Assembly (NCBI RefSeq): GCF_023101685.1
Contig: NZ_CP082164.1
Location: forward strand, 6,386,001 to 6,450,000
Reading direction: 5' to 3'
Length of the DNA: 64,000 nt
Source: Bradyrhizobium sp. 186
GTDB lineage: Bacteria; Pseudomonadota; Alphaproteobacteria; Rhizobiales; Xanthobacteraceae
The notes below the pieces were generated by a model that saw only the letters and a program-made list of their open reading frames with translations, ran no database searches and had not been told where the DNA came from. Shown here in pieces: positions 60,946 through 64,000 of this stretch (positions are counted from its first letter, which is position 1; each line of letters begins with the position of its first letter). The position numbers and the translations under genes are program-made.

Positions 60946-62184
60946 TCAGAGACTGATAATGTACTGCTTGGTGTCCGTCGGGTTCTTGACGAGGTCGCAC
61001 ACGCTCGCGGTGTCGGCCGGCTTGACGTCGGAGTAGCTCTCCAGCACCGACCATTTGCGGTCCTTCACTTCCGCGAGGAAGGCGTTGCGGGTGGTGTGAT
61101 GCGTCGCCTTGTCGAGCGAGACCTTGCCGCTCGGCCCGTCGAACGCGACGGAATCTTCCAGCGCCTCGATCACTTTCATACGGTCGATGCTGGCGGCCTT
61201 CTTGACGCCGGCAGCCCAGAGCATGACGCCTTCATAGGTGCAGGCGGCGAGCTCGCTAATGTAGGGCGTGTCGGAATGCGCCTTCTTGATCTTCTCGACG
61301 AAGGTCTTGGAGGCCGGCGTAGTGAGCTCCTCGAAGTACCCGTAGGCGCCGAGAATGGAGTCGCTTTCGGCGGCATCGAGCGTGCTTGGCTCGTTGACGA
61401 GCCCGAAGGTGGTCGAGGCGATCGGGATCTTGCCCTTCATGCCGGCCGAGGTCCATTGTCGATAGAAGGCGGTGTGGTTGCCGCCGACCAGCGCCGACAG
61501 GATGATGTCGGGCTTCGCCGCCTGGATCTTCGAAATGGTCGTGCCGAAGTTGGTGACATCGAGCGGGAAGAAGTCGGTCGACAGCACCTCGCCACCGTTA
61601 TCCTTGACGTATTTCGTCATCCACTTCGCGGTGATCTGACCGTAATTGTAGTCGGCGGCGATGATGTAAGCCTTCTTGCCGGCCTTCTTCATCGCGCTCG
61701 GCACCAGTTTCTCGACGGTCTGCGCGGGCGTCGTGCCGGTGCAGAACGTGTTGCGATCGCAGACGCCGCCTTCGTAGAGCACGTTGTAGAAGTACAGCAC
61801 CTTGAAACGGTCGAAGGTCGGGCGCACCGCCTCGCGCGAGGCAGACGTGATGCCGCCGTGAACGACGTCGACCTTGTCTTTCACCGCGAGCTGCTGGGCG
61901 AACTGCGAATACATCTGGATGTTCGACTGGGTATCGTAATGGATGACCTTCAGCGGCCGGCCGAGAAGTCCACCGCCTGCGTTGATCTCATCCACGGCGA
62001 GCTGCAGAGCGTAGACCATCGGCGTGCCGGACGCCGCGATAGGACCCGATTGGTCATGCAGGCTGCCGACGACGATCGGGTTTTCGGCAGCAAGCGCGCC
62101 GGAGCGGAAGACCGCAGGCGCCGCCATCAACGTCGTCGTTGCAATGGCCGAGTGCTGTAGGAAGCGACGGCGGGAGAAAGTCAT
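60946..62184 (-). CDS. urea/amide-type ABC substrate-binding protein (UrtA/FmdD/AmiC-like)
   Basis: 412-aa periplasmic binding protein of the Leu/Ile/Val-type family, urea/short-amide subgroup. A Tat-like signal (FSRRRFLQHSAIATTTLMAA) ends before ENPIVVGSLHDQSGPIAASG. Further features: QLAVDEINAGGGLLGRPLKV, GGITSASREAVRPTFDR, YIIAADYNYGQITAKWMTKY and VGGNHTAFYRQW. ATG at 62184 has GGGGA upstream; the frame runs to 62214. First structural gene of the transporter; ligand is urea, a short amide or a ureide (inference). Confidence 0.9.
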   Translation of the reverse strand: MTFSRRRFLQHSAIATTTLMAAPAVFRSGALAAENPIVVGSLHDQSGPIAASGTPMVYALQLAVDEINAGGGLLGRPLKVIHYDTQSNIQMYSQFAQQLAVKDKVDVVHGGITSASREAVRPTFDRFKVLYFYNVLYEGGVCDRNTFCTGTTPAQTVEKLVPSAMKKAGKKAYIIAADYNYGQITAKWMTKYVKDNGGEVLSTDFFPLDVTNFGTTISKIQAAKPDIILSALVGGNHTAFYRQWTSAGMKGKIPIASTTFGLVNEPSTLDAAESDSILGAYGYFEELTTPASKTFVEKIKKAHSDTPYISELAACTYEGVMLWAAGVKKAASIDRMKVIEALEDSVAFDGPSGKVSLDKATHHTTRNAFLAEVKDRKWSVLESYSDVKPADTASVCDLVKNPTDTKQYIISL

Positions 62185-62249
62185 AAGAGTCCCCATTTGT
62201 TTTTGATACGGCAAATATTAAAAATACAATAGTTGAAAAAGCAAGCGTT

Positions 62250-63299
62250 TTATTGCCGCGCCACGATCGAGAAGTCGTAGCCGTCGAGCCGGGCGAGATA
62301 GATGGGATGCCTGCTCCCAACCACCGGTCGCGCATTGTCGCCGCGCGCCGTGCGTTGCTGGATCGTCCGCCCGTAGAAGCGGGTCAATTCCAGCGCATCG
62401 AGACTGCCAGCTTCCTCGAACAGGGCCGCAAGCGAATAAATGCCTTCGTAGCAAGACTCCCCATAGGCATTGGCCGGCGGCGGATTATCACCAAACGCCG
62501 TGTGGTAACGCTCCAGGAATGCCCCATTGTTGCGAGAGCGGATCGAGGCGAAATAGCTCGAAGCCGCATAGAGGTTTTCAGTTTCGTGCGCCTCGAGTCC
62601 GTACACGATGGTCTCGTCGATCGCCGTGGAAAATCGCAGAACCCGTGAACTAAGACCCGCCGCGCAGAACGCCCGATTGAAGGCGATGCTGTCCAATCCC
62701 AGGAAAAACGGGAGAACGACGTCCGAACGCGTAGCCTTGATCCGGTCCAGGATTTCGCCGAAGTGGTGCAAGCCGACGGGCAGGTATTGCTCTCCCGTCA
62801 CCGTCCCTCCGAAGCGAGCGATCAACGCGCGGGCAATCCTCAGGGACGAGCGCGGCCATATGTAGTCGTTGCCGCAGAGGAAATAGCGGCGTGCGTGCTT
62901 GGACTCCGACAGCCACTGAGTTGCCGGAGCGAGAAGCTCGTCGGCGGTCTCTCCGGTCGTCATGACATCGCGCGCTGAAGAACGTCCTTCAAACTGCGGT
63001 GTGTATATGAAGGGGACGCGACCCTGGGCTGCGCTCGCCACGGCGTCCCGCGCAAAACTGGGCAGCATTCCGACAATGCCGTCGACCCCGTCAATATCGA
63101 TTGCAGCGCGCGCGGCCTGACCTGCGCTCTCGCGCGTTTCACCGGCATTCACAACGCGCAATTCGACCGGGCGACGCAGGATGCCCGACATCCGGTTGAT
63201 CTCGTCGACGGCCAGGCGTCCGCAGGCTTCGGCCGACGGAGCCCACAGCCCCGCCGCGCCGTTTTGTGGGATCAGCAGACATACCCGAACGCTGCGCAA
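62250..63299 (-). CDS. AmiC-like cytoplasmic amide sensor (binding-protein fold, no signal peptide)
   Basis: 349-aa protein of the same fold as the adjacent binding protein but without an export signal; it starts MRSVRVCLLIPQNGAAGLWA. Family features: RLAVDEINRMSGILRRPVEL, DGIVGMLPSFARDAVASAA, FIYTPQFEGRSSARDV and VLPFFLGLDSIAFNRAFCAA. This resembles AmiC, the amide-sensing negative regulator of the Pseudomonas amidase operon. The start is TTG at 63299 with GGAG 8 bases upstream. It is 65 bases before the transporter binding-protein gene and diverges from a MarR regulator. No AmiR-like antiterminator is seen in the window. Confidence 0.78.
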   Translation of the reverse strand: MRSVRVCLLIPQNGAAGLWAPSAEACGRLAVDEINRMSGILRRPVELRVVNAGETRESAGQAARAAIDIDGVDGIVGMLPSFARDAVASAAQGRVPFIYTPQFEGRSSARDVMTTGETADELLAPATQWLSESKHARRYFLCGNDYIWPRSSLRIARALIARFGGTVTGEQYLPVGLHHFGEILDRIKATRSDVVLPFFLGLDSIAFNRAFCAAGLSSRVLRFSTAIDETIVYGLEAHETENLYAASSYFASIRSRNNGAFLERYHTAFGDNPPPANAYGESCYEGIYSLAALFEEAGSLDALELTRFYGRTIQQRTARGDNARPVVGSRHPIYLARLDGYDFSIVARQ

Positions 63300-63459
63300 A
63301 AGCGGTCACTCCGTCTTTCGGAGACCACTACTCACGAATCGTGCCAACCTTGATCGGGTCCCGAGGAAGCCAGTTTTGCTGCGGAAGCGATCAATTCTGA
63401 GCCGGGCTTGCCCTTCTTTCCGGCGCTGGCCTCTCGGTGCGCCTATTCATTGTGCGGGG

Positions 63460-63508
63460 GCAAATCGATTTGCTTTCCACCACCGGCATTTTATAGTCGA
63501 AAGCAAAT
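63460..63508. promoter_or_regulatory. candidate operator: GCAAATCGATTTGC palindrome plus a further half-site
   Basis: A perfect 14-base palindrome GCAAATCGATTTGC lies at 63460-63473. In addition, ATTTGCTTTC (63468-63477) and GAAAGCAAAT (63499-63508) form 10-base inverted arms 21 bases apart. All are just upstream of the MarR gene (start 63544) and in the promoter region of the divergent operon. MarR proteins bind such palindromes, so autoregulation and control of the amide/urease run are likely (inference). Confidence 0.6.
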
Positions 63509-63543
63509 GTTGAAATAGCAACTAATTGGCCAGAGGACAAAAC

Positions 63544-64000
63544 GTGGATTTGCCCGACCTGATCCGGGGAGTGAATCATCGGCTTGAGCAGGCGCTGGAA
63601 GCGCAGTTGAAGCCAAGGGGCATGTCGCTCCATCACTATCGCCTGCTCGAGACATTGGCCGATCGAAACGGCCAGCCGATGGGTGATCTTGCAAGCCGTC
63701 TCCTGATCGACGGTCCGACACTTACAAAGATCGTCAACAGGATGGTCGCATCGGCCGAGGTCTACCGCGGTCCCGATCCACACGACCGACGCAAGGTCCT
63801 GATCTTCCTGTCGCGGAGGGGCGCGGCACGCTTCGGCGACATCAGCGAGCTCGGCATCTCTATTCAGCAGGCTATCCTCGGCGGGCTGGGCGCGTCGGAA
63901 GCCGCGGCCTTGACGACCCTGCTCTCGAAACTAATGGCCTGCTCCGTCCTCCCGCTATCCTCGCCCGAGTCGCGCACGCGAGATGGTGACGTACGAATGA
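63544..64000 (+). CDS. MarR-family transcriptional regulator (runs to the right edge)
   Basis: 152 codons visible, no stop before the edge. GTG at 63544 follows AGAGGA. Sequence: VDLPDLIRGVNHRLEQALEA at the N-terminus, HHYRLLETLADRNGQPMGDL, ASRLLIDGPTLTKIVNRMVA (recognition helix) and the wing GPDPHDRRKVLIFLSRRG with the conserved D-x-R-R/K. This is a complete MarR winged HTH. It is divergent from the AmiC-like gene, with a palindromic operator candidate between them. Its effector may be an amide or an aromatic compound; unknown. Confidence 0.85.
   Translation, partial: MDLPDLIRGVNHRLEQALEAQLKPRGMSLHHYRLLETLADRNGQPMGDLASRLLIDGPTLTKIVNRMVASAEVYRGPDPHDRRKVLIFLSRRGAARFGDISELGISIQQAILGGLGASEAAALTTLLSKLMACSVLPLSSPESRTRDGDVRM

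Noticed and set aside
1..64000. CRISPR arrays, rRNA or tRNA genes, prophage
   Set aside because: No regularly spaced identical repeats, no recognisable rRNA or tRNA sequence and no phage structural genes were seen on either strand.

Overview
The window is high-GC, densely packed proteobacterial DNA. Gene content and protein style (paralogous SsuABC-type transporters, several NtaA/SnaA/DszA-type flavin monooxygenases, MetQ-like binding proteins, an ArgD-free metY, a fused UreAB urease and a Liv/Urt-type amide transporter) suggest a Bradyrhizobium-like alphaproteobacterium. That assignment is inference; no rRNA, tRNA or housekeeping marker lies in the window. Almost everything from 1 to about 50 kb is an accessory organosulfur-scavenging island. 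From about 50.5 kb to the right edge is a separate nitrogen-scavenging block (urease, amidase, amide/urea-type ABC transporter).

Layout. 1-10.5 kb: two copies of an unusual AprA/AprB-like pair (an SdhA/FrdA/AprA-type flavoprotein followed by a 2x[4Fe-4S] ferredoxin, translationally coupled), with an SsuABC-type transporter between them. The second copy ends a leftward operon metY - metQ-like - small protein - metQ-like - flavoprotein - ferredoxin. 10.5-21.4 kb: a DszA-like LLM monooxygenase, the C-terminal remnant of a LysR regulator, an SsuA protein, a Gsi/Dpp-like peptide-type transporter with a fused double ATPase, a second DszA-like monooxygenase and an SfnG-like monooxygenase. 21.6-27.2 kb: a rightward sulfur operon (SsuC, SsuB, SsuA, a DszC/SfnC-like monooxygenase, a flavin reductase and CysE). 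27.1-30.9 kb: a leftward tauD-tauA-tauB-tauC-like operon. 31.2-36.1 kb: an FAD monooxygenase facing a methyltransferase - LLM monooxygenase - MetQ-like operon. 36.1-39.7 kb: a scarred segment with an intact IS256-family element flanked by 10-bp direct repeats, a truncated ORF, an Lrp/AsnC regulator, an alpha/beta-hydrolase remnant and about 0.9 kb without genes. 39.8-44.3 kb: a leftward ssuC-B-A - osmC - dszA-like operon. 44.8-50.0 kb: a second Gsi/Dpp-like transporter whose binding-protein gene carries a frameshift. 50.0-50.5 kb: a chimeric pseudogene of a dppF fragment and a DUF2891 tail.

50.55-63.3 kb: one long leftward run. In transcription order it holds an AmiC-like sensor, an amide/urea-type binding protein, two permeases, two ATPases, an amidase, a small antibiotic-biosynthesis-monooxygenase-fold protein, then ureE, ureF, fused ureAB, a divergent ureC, ureG and ureD. 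A MarR regulator diverges from it at the right edge, with a clear palindromic operator candidate between them.

How it fits together (inference from family roles and context). Sulfonates, sulfones, taurine-like and peptide-bound sulfur compounds are imported by SsuABC/Tau/Gsi-type systems. Two-component flavin monooxygenases (LLM and DszC/SfnC types, fed by the flavin reductase) or TauD cleave C-S bonds to sulfite. Sulfide is assimilated through CysE (O-acetylserine supply) and MetY (O-acetylhomoserine sulfhydrylase). The AprAB-like flavoprotein/ferredoxin pairs, linked to metY and orphan MetQ proteins, are the least understood and most interesting part. The right block would import an amide or ureide, hydrolyse it with the amidase, and release ammonia with a divergent urease.
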